64,000 bases of DNA. Source: Archangium sp. GTDB lineage: Bacteria; Myxococcota; Myxococcia; Myxococcales; Myxococcaceae. A model generated the notes under the pieces. It made no database searches and was not told the origin of the DNA. It saw only the letters and a list, made by a program, of their open reading frames with translations. Shown in pieces: positions 8,112 through 16,723 of the stretch. The stretch is from NCBI GenBank assembly GCA_030681645.1, contig JAUXRX010000015.1, positions 1-64,000 on the forward strand, read 5' to 3'. The stretch's first letter is position 1. Each line of letters starts with the position of its first letter. A program made the position numbers and the translations under genes.

Positions 8112-9095
8112 CTACCGCTCGCTGTCGAGCACCTTCATCTGCCCGGCGTCGTAGCGGGTACCGGCCACCCCTGATGCCGCGCTCTCCAGCTCGGTGCACT
8201 CGCCGGCGGTGAGCTTCACCTCGCTGGCTGACAGCGCAACGTTCAGCTGCGCGCGAGTGCGGGCGCCCACGAGGGGAACGATGTCCCCCCCACGCGAGCT
8301 CACCCACGCGATGGCCACCTGCGTGGCGCTCACGCCCTTGCGCCGCGCGATGCCCTCAAGCGTCGCCACCACCGCGCGGTTGCTCTCGACGTTCTCGCCG
8401 GTGAAGCGCGGCAGCCAGGCGCGGTAGTCGCCCGGTCCCTTCGGCTGGCTCCCCGCCAGCAGCCCGCGGGACAGCACGCCGTACGCCGTCACGCCGATGC
8501 CCAGCTCGCGCAGCCCGGGCAACAACTTGTCCTCGATGCCGCGGCTGACCAGCGAGTACTCCAGCTGCACGTCGCAGATGGGGTGCACCGCGGCGGCCCG
8601 CTTCACGGTCTCGAGGCCGACCTCCGAGAGCCCGATGTGCCGCACGTACCCCGCCTTCACCAGGTCGGCGATGGCGCCCACCGTGTCTTCGATCGGCACC
8701 TGCGGGTCGAGCCGCCCCGGCCGGTAGATGTCGATGGAGTCCACGCCCAGCCGGGTGAGCGTGTAGGCCAACGCGTTCTTCACCGCGACCGGGCGGTTGT
8801 CGACGCCGATCCAGCTCCCGTCGGGCCCGCGGAGCGCGCCGAACTTCACCGACAGCAGCGCCTTCTCCCTGCGCCCGGCGAGCGCCTTGCGCAGCAGCAG
8901 CTCGTTCCTTCCGATGTCGTAGAAGTCACCGGTGTCGATCAACGTCACGCCCGCTTCCAGGGCGGCGTGCACCGTGGCGATGCTCTCCGCCTCATCGGCG
9001 GGGCCATACATGCCCCCAGACATGCCCATCGCGCCGAGCGCCAGGCTGCTGACGGTGGGACCACTGCGACCAAGACGACGAGAGGTGATGCTCAT
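8112..9095 (-). CDS. aldo/keto reductase
   Basis: 327 residues, usual length for the family. Start: RRLGRSGPTVSSLALGAMGM, the standard AKR opening. The NADPH-binding end has IVPLVGARTRAQL near residues 275-290. Catalytic tetrad candidates are D54, Y59 and K84. The usual His of the QHR motif is Gly here (YRPGRLDP, position 127), so the tetrad is incomplete in the classical sense; some AKR subfamilies share this. It is transcribed away from a LysR-type gene, the classical arrangement for control by that regulator. The pair sits between a truncated and an intact copy of the radical SAM 5' end. Substrate unknown. Confidence 0.9.
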   Translation of the reverse strand: MSITSRRLGRSGPTVSSLALGAMGMSGGMYGPADEAESIATVHAALEAGVTLIDTGDFYDIGRNELLLRKALAGRREKALLSVKFGALRGPDGSWIGVDNRPVAVKNALAYTLTRLGVDSIDIYRPGRLDPQVPIEDTVGAIADLVKAGYVRHIGLSEVGLETVKRAAAVHPICDVQLEYSLVSRGIEDKLLPGLRELGIGVTAYGVLSRGLLAGSQPKGPGDYRAWLPRFTGENVESNRAVVATLEGIARRKGVSATQVAIAWVSSRGGDIVPLVGARTRAQLNVALSASEVKLTAGECTELESAASGVAGTRYDAGQMKVLDSER

Positions 9096-9127
9096 GTGCG
9101 GCTCCTTGTTCGAGGTGACGCAGATGT

Positions 9128-9178
9128 ACTGTTCGGACTGATGCGCATAAATGCGAGCTTCATGAACTCACTGTTCGG
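9128..9178. promoter_or_regulatory. candidate operator of the divergent AKR-LysR promoter
   Basis: The 92-bp divergent region has two direct copies of ACTGTTCGG (9128-9136 and 9170-9178) exactly 42 bp apart, about four helical turns. Between them is the inverted repeat CGCAT-AA-ATGCG (9144-9155). Direct and inverted elements in phase are what a tetrameric LysR regulator would bind. No experimental support. Confidence 0.45.
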
Positions 9179-9187
9179 TATTCCTGA

Positions 9188-10117
9188 ATGAACCGCCTCG
9201 AGGCGATGGAGGTGTTCACCCGCGTGGCAGAGACCGGGTCCTTCACGGCCGCGGCCCAGTCGCTGCGCATTCCGCGCGCCAGCGCCACCACCCGCGTGCA
9301 GGCGCTCGAGGCGAACCTGGGGGTGAAGCTGCTCCACCGCACCACGCGCCGGGTGTCGCTCACCAGTGACGGCGCGGTGTACTTCGAGGAGTGCCGGCGC
9401 CTGCTGAAAGAGCTGGCCGCGCTGGAGGAGAGCCTCGGCGCGGCGTCAGCCCGGCCTCGCGGGCGCCTGCGGGTGGACGTGCCGGCCTCGGCCGCGCGGA
9501 ACCTGATCGCCCCGGCGCTGCCCATGTTCCTCGCGCAGAACCCGGAGGTGGTGGTCGAGCTGGGCAGCACCGATCGCGCGGTGGACCTGGTGGCGGAGGG
9601 CATCGACTGCGTCATCCGCGGGGGAGACGTGCACGACGAGTCGCTCGCCGCGCGCAGGCTGGGTGCGCTGCCGGTCATCACCTGTGCCGCCCCGACGTAT
9701 CTCCGACGGCACGGCACGCCGCGCTCCCCGCACGAGCTCGCGGGTCATCACTTCGTGAACTACTTCTCGTCGCGCTCCGGGCGGGTGTTCGAGGTCGACT
9801 TCGCGCGCGGCGACGAGGAGCTGTCGTTCCACGTACCGCACCGGGTCGCGGCCAACGACGCCGAGACGTGGATCTCCCTGGCGCTGGCGGGCCTCGGGCT
9901 GCTGCAGGTCCCCGCGGGGCCCCACGTGCGCCGGCTGGTACGCGAGGGAAAGCTGAAGCGCGTGCTGAAGGACTGGAACGCCCCGGCGCTCCCGATGACC
10001 GTCCTCTACCCGCCCACCCGCAGCCTCCCGGCGCGGGTCCGCGTCTTCATCGACTGGGTGGTGGCGCTCTACGCCACCGAGGTGAAGGACGCGGAGGCGT
10101 TCGTCCGCCGCGGCTGA
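9188..10117 (+). CDS. LysR family transcriptional regulator
   Basis: 309 residues. The N-terminal winged helix is clear (MNRLEAMEVFTRVAETGSFT, AAAQSLRIPRASATTRVQALE, LGVKLLHRTTRRVSLT). The effector domain follows (about 90-295, LRVDVPASAARNLIAPALP ... FIDWVVALY). It diverges from the aldo/keto reductase gene and probably controls it and itself from the shared 92-bp region. The subtype (long helix, TTRRVSLT, VDVPA) resembles regulators of small-molecule oxidoreductases. Inducer unknown. Confidence 0.92.
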   Translation: MNRLEAMEVFTRVAETGSFTAAAQSLRIPRASATTRVQALEANLGVKLLHRTTRRVSLTSDGAVYFEECRRLLKELAALEESLGAASARPRGRLRVDVPASAARNLIAPALPMFLAQNPEVVVELGSTDRAVDLVAEGIDCVIRGGDVHDESLAARRLGALPVITCAAPTYLRRHGTPRSPHELAGHHFVNYFSSRSGRVFEVDFARGDEELSFHVPHRVAANDAETWISLALAGLGLLQVPAGPHVRRLVREGKLKRVLKDWNAPALPMTVLYPPTRSLPARVRVFIDWVVALYATEVKDAEAFVRRG

Positions 10118-10282
10118 GTTGACGCGGGGCGCTTCACGAGGTGCGTGCCCTCGAGATGGGTCGCTCGGCCAGGGAAGGCGCCTGGCTCCTGCTTGCGCGC
10201 ATCTCCCGCCCTAATTCTCACACGGGTCGGACTCGCAGAACGCGCCTACCGTGTGTGCCTGGGCCGGAGGAGTCGAGACACC

Positions 10283-11932
10283 GTGGACGGGGCACCGTGG
10301 GTCGCACTGGTCGGGCCTGAGCTCGAGGAGAACCTCTCCCTGCGCTCGCTCGCCGCGTCGTTGCAGCGCGCGGGGTTCGCGACCGAGATCCTCCCGTTCA
10401 ACCAGGGCTCGCAGTTGCCGGAGCTCGTGGCGCGACTGGCCTCCACCGGCTCGCCGCCGCTGCTGATCGGCTTGTCCCTCTCCTTCCAGTGGCGCGCGCA
10501 GGACGTGCTGGCGCTGGCGATGGGGCTCCGCGCTGCCGGCTACCGCGGCCACCTCACCGGCGGCGGCCACTTCGGCACGTTCGCGGCGCTCGACATCCTC
10601 CGCGACTTTCCTGAGTTCGACTCGCTCTGCCGCCAGGAGGCCGAGGAGACGGTCGTCGAGCTCGCGCGACACCTGCACGCCGGCACCGACTGGAAGGCGC
10701 TCGCGGGCCTGGCGGTGCGCGATGAAGACGGCGTGCCCCGGCTCAACGCGCTGCGCGCAGCACCGGAGCTCGCCACCCTCCCCTGGCCCGTGCGCGATGG
10801 CACTCCGGCCGCGGCGTTCGGTCACCGCATCGCTCCGCTGGTGAGCTCGCGCGGCTGCTACGCGAACTGCGCCTTCTGCTGCATCGCTGCGTGGCACGAG
10901 CAGGCGCTCCCCGGCCGCCGGTACCGCGCCCGCCCCCTCGAGGACGTCGCCGACGAGATGGCGTGGCTGCACCATCGGCGCGACATCGAGATCTTCGTCT
11001 TCCACGACGACGACTTCTTCCTCCCCAGCGGCGTGAAGAACCTCGAGCGCCTCAACCGCCTCGCCGACCTGCTCGAGGCGCGAGGCGTGCACCGCTTCGC
11101 CACCGTGGTGAAGGCCCGGCCCACCGACGTGCAGCCCGAGGTCTTCGAGGTGCTGCAGCGCCGCCTCCACTGCATCCGCGCCTACGTGGGCGTGGAGAGT
11201 GACTCCGAGCAGGGCCTCCAGACGCTGCGCCGCTGGGCGCAGAGCAAACACAACCATCGCGCCCTGCAACTCGCCGACGAGCTCGGCCTCTACGTGTCGT
11301 TCAACCTGCTCGTGTTCGATCCCGACACCACCCTCGACACCCTCGAGGAGAACCTCGCCTTCCTCGAGAAGTGGGCGCAGGTGCCGTTCAACTTCGGCCG
11401 CGTCGAGCTCTACGCCGGCACCCCGCTGCTCGACCGCTTGCGCCGCGAAGGCCGTGCCCGCGGAGACTGGATGCAGTGGGACTACTCACTGAACGACCCG
11501 TCGATCGAGCGCGCGTTCAGGCTCGCCATGCGCGCGTTCGCCGAGCGCAACTTCGCGGCCGACGCGGTCGTCACCACCGCGATGGGCGTGCGCGCTGACG
11601 TCGAGGTGCTCCGCCACTTCAGGCCTGACGCTTTCCAACAGCGCTGGGTGGAGCAATCGAAGGCGATCTCCCGCGAGCTGGGGCTCGGCACCGTGCGTGG
11701 GCTGCGCGAGATCGTCGCGCGCGTGCGCAGTGGCGCCGCTGATCACGACGACGAGGCCTGGGGTGAGGCTCTGGCCGCGCGATTGTCCCGGGAAGAGCTG
11801 CTGGTGCGCAGCGCGACCCGGGCGTTGGTGCAGGAGCTGTGTGCGGCGTCTCCCGAGGGCCGGCCGCTGACGCACTTGAGCGATGTCATGGCGACGGCGC
11901 TGCAGCCGACGCATGCCGAGGTGAGACCATGA
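10283..11932 (+). CDS. B12-binding domain radical SAM protein
   Basis: 549 residues from the GTG at 10283, which has a GGAGGAG site 10 bases upstream and is the start shared with the truncated copy at 7849. Residues about 1-150 fit a B12-binding-like Rossmann domain (WVALVGPELEENLSLRSLAA, LLIGLSLSFQW). The SAM domain has CX3CX2C at C192/C196/C199 (GCYANCAFC), then VFHDDDFFLPSG and RAYVGVESDSEQGLQTLRRW, as in B12-radical SAM methyltransferases. The stop overlaps the next start (ATGA), coupling it to a small lipoprotein. A longer frame upstream to 10145 is open but less likely. Substrate unknown. Confidence 0.85.
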   Translation: MDGAPWVALVGPELEENLSLRSLAASLQRAGFATEILPFNQGSQLPELVARLASTGSPPLLIGLSLSFQWRAQDVLALAMGLRAAGYRGHLTGGGHFGTFAALDILRDFPEFDSLCRQEAEETVVELARHLHAGTDWKALAGLAVRDEDGVPRLNALRAAPELATLPWPVRDGTPAAAFGHRIAPLVSSRGCYANCAFCCIAAWHEQALPGRRYRARPLEDVADEMAWLHHRRDIEIFVFHDDDFFLPSGVKNLERLNRLADLLEARGVHRFATVVKARPTDVQPEVFEVLQRRLHCIRAYVGVESDSEQGLQTLRRWAQSKHNHRALQLADELGLYVSFNLLVFDPDTTLDTLEENLAFLEKWAQVPFNFGRVELYAGTPLLDRLRREGRARGDWMQWDYSLNDPSIERAFRLAMRAFAERNFAADAVVTTAMGVRADVEVLRHFRPDAFQQRWVEQSKAISRELGLGTVRGLREIVARVRSGAADHDDEAWGEALAARLSREELLVRSATRALVQELCAASPEGRPLTHLSDVMATALQPTHAEVRP

Positions 11933-12459
11933 GTGACCAGAAGACGCTGATGACCGAGGTGCTTCCTGTTCCGAAGTCCGTGATTCCGAGCGTCAGCCCT
12001 CGCGAGCGGGTGGCGCAGCACTGGCACCGGCTGGTGACGACCGGCGCGGCCACCGCGGCGCTGGCCGGGTGCGGATGCCTGGTGATGGATCCGCTGCCGC
12101 CTCCGGCGCAGTGCCGGACCACGAGGTCGGTGTTGCGTGATGTGAACTTCACCGCGACTCGGCTGGCCCCGGACTCCGTCTCGCTTCGGGTGATGCTCGT
12201 GGACTTCGTGAATGTCGACCTCGCGATCTTGACCATCGACGGGGGCACCGTGGCCTCGCTCCCGAGCGGCCAGCTGACCCTGCCCGCGACGCTGGAGATC
12301 ACGCCCACCACCGCCGGAGCGCCCATCACCGTCACCTTCACCACCACCTGCGAGGGCACCGCCGCGACCTCGGTGAAGGTGGTGCTGACGCCGGTCGGTG
12401 TCGATGGCGGCACCGACGCAGGGCCCACGGGTTGGACGGTCAGCGCAACCGATGCTTGA
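11929..12459 (+). CDS. lipoprotein coupled to the radical SAM gene
   Basis: 176 residues. ATG overlaps the radical SAM stop. It has an unusually long polar n-region (about 30 residues) before the hydrophobic stretch and lipobox LAGCGCLVMDPLPPP, then a beta-rich domain with few Cys (FTTTCEGTAATSVKVVLTP) and a short GGTDAG tail. The tight coupling suggests it is the substrate or partner of the radical SAM enzyme, or its surface product, but nothing in the sequence proves this. A secreted structural lipoprotein is the plain reading. Confidence 0.7.
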   Translation: MSDQKTLMTEVLPVPKSVIPSVSPRERVAQHWHRLVTTGAATAALAGCGCLVMDPLPPPAQCRTTRSVLRDVNFTATRLAPDSVSLRVMLVDFVNVDLAILTIDGGTVASLPSGQLTLPATLEITPTTAGAPITVTFTTTCEGTAATSVKVVLTPVGVDGGTDAGPTGWTVSATDA

Positions 12460-12467
12460 AGGTGCGC

Positions 12468-13130
12468 ATGGGTCGTCTTCGCGCACCGTGGCTCTCCCTC
12501 GTTCTCGCAGCGATTCCCGCGTGTCAGTGCTTCGTGCCTGTCGTCGAAGGCGACGCGGACGCTGGAGTTGATGCAGGCCAGGTCGTCGACGCTGGTGTCG
12601 ATGCCGGCGTCGCCTCGGACGGAGGCGAAGAGTGCCTCACCGCCTCCGATTGTGGCGCTGCTCCCTGGGCTTCGCGGTGGTGCGTCTTCGGCACGCCTGC
12701 AGGCCTGTCGTGCGTCGCGCAGCGCTGCGTCTCGGAGTGCGTCGCCGACGCTGGCCGCACCTGCACGTATGACTCGCCCGTCGAATGCATGCGGTGCGGC
12801 AACGAGGCTCCCCTGTGCAACGCAGACAACTGCCCGACCTCTGCGTTCAGCGGGACCGTCTCGAGCGTGGAGTGCCGGGCCGGCGTCACGCCTCCTATGT
12901 CGATGGGCATGACGCTCAGCTTCGTGCCGATCCGCGGCGCGAGCTGCGAGATGTCAGTCAGCTCGAACGTCGGCGGTGTTGGCCAGGTCGTCAGGAGCAA
13001 CCAGGATGGCCGGCACTATTGGTTCATCCGCCCGCTCGGCGGGTGGTGCGTGGGTGAGCAGCTGCCTACCGGCGCGATTCGCTCGGTGGTGTCCTGTCCG
13101 GACTGCACCTTCGGCGTCGAGGGTTTCTAG
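12468..13130 (+). CDS. Cys-rich DAG lipoprotein
   Basis: 220 residues from the ATG at 12468 (MGRLRAPWLSLVLAAIPAC). A lipobox (AIPACQC) is followed by DAGVDAG repeats, then a Cys-rich region (CLTASDCG, CVFGTPAGLSC, CVSECVADAGRTC, CMRCGN, CNADNC) that should form several disulfides, and a beta-rich C-terminal half. It starts 9 bases after the preceding lipoprotein gene and is probably in the same operon as the radical SAM gene. Unknown function. Confidence 0.7.
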   Translation: MGRLRAPWLSLVLAAIPACQCFVPVVEGDADAGVDAGQVVDAGVDAGVASDGGEECLTASDCGAAPWASRWCVFGTPAGLSCVAQRCVSECVADAGRTCTYDSPVECMRCGNEAPLCNADNCPTSAFSGTVSSVECRAGVTPPMSMGMTLSFVPIRGASCEMSVSSNVGGVGQVVRSNQDGRHYWFIRPLGGWCVGEQLPTGAIRSVVSCPDCTFGVEGF

Positions 13131-13133
13131 ATT

Positions 13134-13170
13134 GCCCTCTCCCCGACCCTCTCGGCCGGGGAGAGGGAGA
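13134..13170. repeat. REP-like family 1 copy between convergent genes
   Basis: GCCCTCTCCCCGACCCTCTC followed by GGCCGGGGAGAGGGAG, forming a stem. It fills the 46-bp gap between two genes that end toward each other, so it may act as a bidirectional terminator. Confidence 0.75.
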
Positions 13171-13176
13171 CACTGG

Positions 13177-14250
13177 TCACTGGTAGAAGAAGTACGCCCG
13201 GCGCGCCTCGTGGCCCGAGTAGCGATCGGCCTGGTCGACGTAGCCGTCACGTGACTGCAGGTTCGAACGCCCGTCGCCGCCCGTCGACCGCACGCTCGCG
13301 CGGTGCGCCTCTTCCCAGCTGATGATCTCGAAGTGGTTGGTCTTCACCGGTGTGCCGTCCGCACGCCGCGCGAAGAGGGAATCGATGCCTTCCACCTTCC
13401 GCACGCACGAGCGCTCGCCGTTGCACGACTCGAACATCGGATCGGTGAACCCGAAGTTGCTCTCGTTCGCGCACTGCGCCTCGCTGATGTCGCGCACCAT
13501 CTGGCGGTACCAGCACTTGTACTGACCCGAGCCGTCCACCGGGTGATCGTTGAAGTCGCCTCCGACGATGGCCAGGTCGGCCTGCGGCCCGATGCCGACG
13601 TGCGCGTTCACCCCCTCCTTCCCACCCACCAGCTCCACCAGGTTCTTCGTGGAGCAGGGCTCCCACGTCCAGTGCCTCAGGCTGATCACCACCACGTGCT
13701 TCTTCGCCACGCGATCGAACAGCTTCACCCTCAGCGTCTCGTAGCCGGAGTGGTTCGACCTCCCATCGCAGCTCTGCGCGCCGCTGCTGAAGCCCGTGCC
13801 GAACGGCATCCAGCTGTCGTGGCTCACCAGCTCGAAGCGGCTCGAGCGCCACACCACGCCGGTGCTCACCTTCGGCCTCGGCTGCACCTCGCCCGAAAAG
13901 CGACGGTCGGTCGGCTGGTTCTGCGCGACCAGGCCGTCGTAGTCCACGCCCAGCCGCGTCTTCATGAAGCCCATCAAGCGGTCGAGCCCGTCGCGCCCCG
14001 TCACCTGCTGCACCAGGAAGACGTCGGGGCGGAGCTCGTGCTCGCCCATGTGATGCACGAGGTCCTTCCAGTCGAAGATCATGTTCTCGACGTTGTTCGA
14101 GTACACGACCACCCGGTCTGCATCACGGTTGGTGCGCAGCTCGCCCTCGGCCGTCGAGAGCTGGAGGTCGTTCGGGTCGCTCACCTCCGCCTCGGACAGG
14201 CCGCACGACACGCACAGCAACGCCACCGCCGCGAACACGAGTCGAGCCAT
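13177..14250 (-). CDS. endonuclease/exonuclease/phosphatase-like lipoprotein
   Basis: 357 residues. Lipobox at ALLCVSC. The fold is the EEP (DNase I-like) family: VVVYSNNVENM near residue 50, a polar LVQQVTGRDGLDRLMGF region, a core motif GGDFNDHP near 229-236 with the family Asp and Asn, and a terminal YSGHEARRAYFFYQ with the catalytic His position. The classic Glu in the first motif is less clear. Cys pairs suggest extracytoplasmic disulfides. Substrate may be nucleic acid, phosphoinositide or sphingomyelin-like; I cannot tell. Confidence 0.8.
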   Translation of the reverse strand: MARLVFAAVALLCVSCGLSEAEVSDPNDLQLSTAEGELRTNRDADRVVVYSNNVENMIFDWKDLVHHMGEHELRPDVFLVQQVTGRDGLDRLMGFMKTRLGVDYDGLVAQNQPTDRRFSGEVQPRPKVSTGVVWRSSRFELVSHDSWMPFGTGFSSGAQSCDGRSNHSGYETLRVKLFDRVAKKHVVVISLRHWTWEPCSTKNLVELVGGKEGVNAHVGIGPQADLAIVGGDFNDHPVDGSGQYKCWYRQMVRDISEAQCANESNFGFTDPMFESCNGERSCVRKVEGIDSLFARRADGTPVKTNHFEIISWEEAHRASVRSTGGDGRSNLQSRDGYVDQADRYSGHEARRAYFFYQ

Positions 14251-14332
14251 GATCAGGGTGTCGGCGCGGCACCCACTTCGGACCTGGCTCAGGACGTCAG
14301 GTCATTTGACGATTCGGGCGTCATTTCCGCCT

Positions 14333-15679
14333 TCAGTCGCAGGCCGGCCGCGGATCCGGGCACGTGGTGTCGGCGTTGCGCGGGCGCGTCTGCTCGCAGC
14401 CGCTGACGTTGACGAAGGTGTTGCGGCTGCGGAAGTCGACCAGCGTGCCATCGAAGCCCTGCGTGACGCCGTGGCCAGCGATGTCCTTGAACGTGGTGTC
14501 GCTGATGAAGGCGCCCGGCGGCTGCGCGGTGAAGATGATGGCGCCCTCCCAGTCCGAGATGGCGCTGCAGGTGGTGAGCACGCAGGCACAGCTGTACCCC
14601 GCGTACTCGATGCGCACGTGCTGGAGCAGGTTGCTCGCCGCGGGAATGCCCCCGTACCAGAGGCCGCGCCAGTCACCGGCCCGGGGGCTCGCCGCGGCCG
14701 AGGTGAAGACGATGGGCTTCTCGGCCGTGCCCAGCGCGCGCAGCGAGGCCGTCGACGCCTCCTGGGTGGTGAAGTGCTGCACCTCGAGCGCGGTCTGCGG
14801 CTCGAACTTCAGCACCACGCCCGGCTCGATCGTCACCGTGGTGAGCGTGCCCCGCGGGCCCCCGAGGACCAGGTCGTCGCCGCGCCAACGGCCCACGTGG
14901 TACGGCACGCCGCGGTCGGAGATGGTGAGGTCCTTCACGATGCCTTCGCCAGCCACGGCCGTGCCCACCGGGTCGATGAGGATCTCGTCCACGAGGTTGC
15001 CGGTGTACGTGCCCGCGGGCACCGACCCGAGCGCGTGCTCGGAGATGGTGAGCGGGTAGGCGTTCTCCGGGCCTCCCGAGCCGGTGATGGTCAGCGCCTG
15101 CGAGCCGGCCACGAAGGCCGCCGCGCCGTCGAAGCCGATGCCCGTGCCCTTCGAGCCCTTGATGGTCACGTGATCCACGAAGAGGAGCGGCTCGGCGAGC
15201 TGCCCACCCTTCACGTGGATGGTGGCGTTGTCTTCGAAGGCCTCGCTGCCTCCCCCCTCGAAGGTGGCCCAGGCCAGACGGGCGGTGCCTGGCGTGTGAA
15301 TGAAGAGGCTCGCCCACGGCGCGCTGCCCGCGGCCTTGAAGGTGATGGGCCGCTGCTCCGTGCCTTCGGCGAGCAGCGTGCCCCGGTTCGGCGTGTACGG
15401 GAACGCGACGCGCAGGTGCGAGCCGGCCCCCAGGCGCACCTCGGCGCAGGGCTCGATGCGCAGCGTGGCGCCGTCGACGATGTCCACGTCGCCCTCGATG
15501 AGGTGCGGGCTCCCCGCGGCGGTCCACGTCTCGTCCTTCGTCACGTCAGACTTGTGCAGCGTCGGGCCCTGCGGCGCCGGGCACTCGACGATGGGCGGCG
15601 GCGGGTCCTCCTGGTGGCAACCCGTGATGAGCCCGACTGCGACCACGACTCCGATTCTCCACGCGCTGTGTTGGTTCAT
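14333..15679 (-). CDS. lipoprotein with beta-helix-like repeats
   Basis: 448 residues. Lipobox GLITGCHQ. The body alternates short strands and turns with recurring GTAEKPIVFTSA and GTEQRPITFKAA motifs, the signature of right-handed parallel beta-helix proteins. A Cys-rich patch is near the C-terminus (YAGYSCACVLTTCSAISDW). It is divergent from the LuxR-type gene, and the 18-bp palindrome lies 36 bp upstream of this start codon. Probably surface-exposed. A role in polysaccharide or surface-layer binding is only a guess. Confidence 0.75.
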   Translation of the reverse strand: MNQHSAWRIGVVVAVGLITGCHQEDPPPPIVECPAPQGPTLHKSDVTKDETWTAAGSPHLIEGDVDIVDGATLRIEPCAEVRLGAGSHLRVAFPYTPNRGTLLAEGTEQRPITFKAAGSAPWASLFIHTPGTARLAWATFEGGGSEAFEDNATIHVKGGQLAEPLLFVDHVTIKGSKGTGIGFDGAAAFVAGSQALTITGSGGPENAYPLTISEHALGSVPAGTYTGNLVDEILIDPVGTAVAGEGIVKDLTISDRGVPYHVGRWRGDDLVLGGPRGTLTTVTIEPGVVLKFEPQTALEVQHFTTQEASTASLRALGTAEKPIVFTSAAASPRAGDWRGLWYGGIPAASNLLQHVRIEYAGYSCACVLTTCSAISDWEGAIIFTAQPPGAFISDTTFKDIAGHGVTQGFDGTLVDFRSRNTFVNVSGCEQTRPRNADTTCPDPRPACD

Positions 15680-15714
15680 GCCCGGAGAAATGCCCACCGG
15701 CTGCCTCATCGGCC

Positions 15715-15732
15715 ATGACGCATCTGCGTCAT
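15715..15732. promoter_or_regulatory. palindromic operator candidate, copy 1
   Basis: ATGACGCATCTGCGTCAT is an inverted repeat with 8-base arms and a 2-base centre. It lies in the divergent region between the beta-helix lipoprotein (start codon 36 bp away) and the LuxR-type regulator (23 bp away). An identical copy, with four further matching flanking bases, is at 17598-17615. Best read as the site of the adjacent LuxR-type protein. Confidence 0.75.
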
Positions 15733-15754
15733 CCTGGGGTAGAGGCGGGCCCGC

Positions 15755-16723
15755 ATGCCGTCTGCAGTCGACCTCGCCACGTTTCTGCTCGAGCTCCACG
15801 AGCGCTCGAACGAGCTGGGCTACCGGGAGTTCCAGCACTTCGCGCTCGATCGCCTCGCCCGCCTCATCCCCTTCGATTCGGGGCTGCTGGCCATCGGCAC
15901 CATCCACGCCGGGGCGCCGACCGGCCGCGACGTGGTGCTGCACCGGCAGCCGCCGGAGTTCATGACCAGCTGGGACCAGGTCCGCCACGAAGACCAGGTG
16001 GCCCTCTGGGCCTTCACGCACCCCAACCAGACCGGCAACTTCGCGGTCGACGGCCCGCTCTTCGAGGGGCGCGCCGCCCTGGGTGAACACTGCCGCCAGT
16101 GGGGCCTGGCGCACGTGATGGTGACCTCGATGGTGGCGCAGCACGCCGGCCTCTACTGGGTGCTCTCGGTGTACGGCGCAGACCCGAAGCGCCCCTTCAC
16201 CGAGGCGGAGCGCGCGGCCATGGAGCTGGTCATGCCCCACGTCATCGCCGCCGCGCGACGCGCCCGCCTGGGCCAGCTGCGGGCGCGCACGGCGATGACC
16301 GACTCACACGGCCAGGCGGCGGCCATCGTCAACGACGAGGGCATCATTCTCGAGGCCGAACCGGGCTTCACCGACCTCCTGCGCGGCGAGTTCAAGGGCT
16401 GGGAAGGCCCGCTGCTCCCGAAGCCGGTGCAGGCGGTGGCGCGCACGGCGTCGTCCACGCGCGAGGTGCTCGGGCGCCTGGCGGTGCGGGCCGACCCGTC
16501 GAGCGGCGTGCTGCTGTTGCACTTGCGGCGCGCGGTGCCGGCCGACCAGCTCACCGCGCGCGAGCGGGAGATCGCCCAGGCCTTCTCGCAGGGAGAGACG
16601 CACCGGGAGCTGGGCCAACGCCTCGGCGTCTCGCCCAACACGGTGCGCCGGCACCTCTTCAACATCTACGAGAAGCTCGGCATCTCCAGCAAAGTCGAGC
16701 TGCAGAAGATGATCAGCGATTGA
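15755..16723 (+). CDS. LuxR-type HTH transcriptional regulator
   Basis: 322 residues. The C-terminal 60 or so (LTAREREIAQAFSQGETHRE, LGVSPNTVRRHLFNIYEKLG) are a standard LuxR-type HTH. The N-terminal 180 residues look like a ligand-sensing GAF-like domain (YREFQHFALDRLARLIPFDS, HVMVTSMVAQHAGLYWVLSV). There is no receiver Asp. The gene is divergent from a lipoprotein gene with a perfect palindrome between them, and the same palindrome precedes another lipoprotein pair 1.9 kb away; the sequence suggests autoregulation plus a small regulon. Ligand unknown. Confidence 0.88.
   Translation: MPSAVDLATFLLELHERSNELGYREFQHFALDRLARLIPFDSGLLAIGTIHAGAPTGRDVVLHRQPPEFMTSWDQVRHEDQVALWAFTHPNQTGNFAVDGPLFEGRAALGEHCRQWGLAHVMVTSMVAQHAGLYWVLSVYGADPKRPFTEAERAAMELVMPHVIAAARRARLGQLRARTAMTDSHGQAAAIVNDEGIILEAEPGFTDLLRGEFKGWEGPLLPKPVQAVARTASSTREVLGRLAVRADPSSGVLLLHLRRAVPADQLTAREREIAQAFSQGETHRELGQRLGVSPNTVRRHLFNIYEKLGISSKVELQKMISD

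Noticed and set aside
10145..10282. Upstream extension of the radical SAM frame to 10145
   Set aside because: The GTG at 10283 has a strong ribosome-binding site and is the start shared with the 7849 copy; the extension has no domain content.
13134..13170. REP-like copies as Rho-independent terminators
   Set aside because: They form stems but lack a U-tract, and some lie within genes or divergent promoters, so I call them repeats and only suggest termination.
15300..15965. Long plus-strand frames opposite the beta-helix lipoprotein gene
   Set aside because: These are high-GC shadow frames rich in Arg and Ser, antisense to a gene with a clear signal peptide and motif structure.
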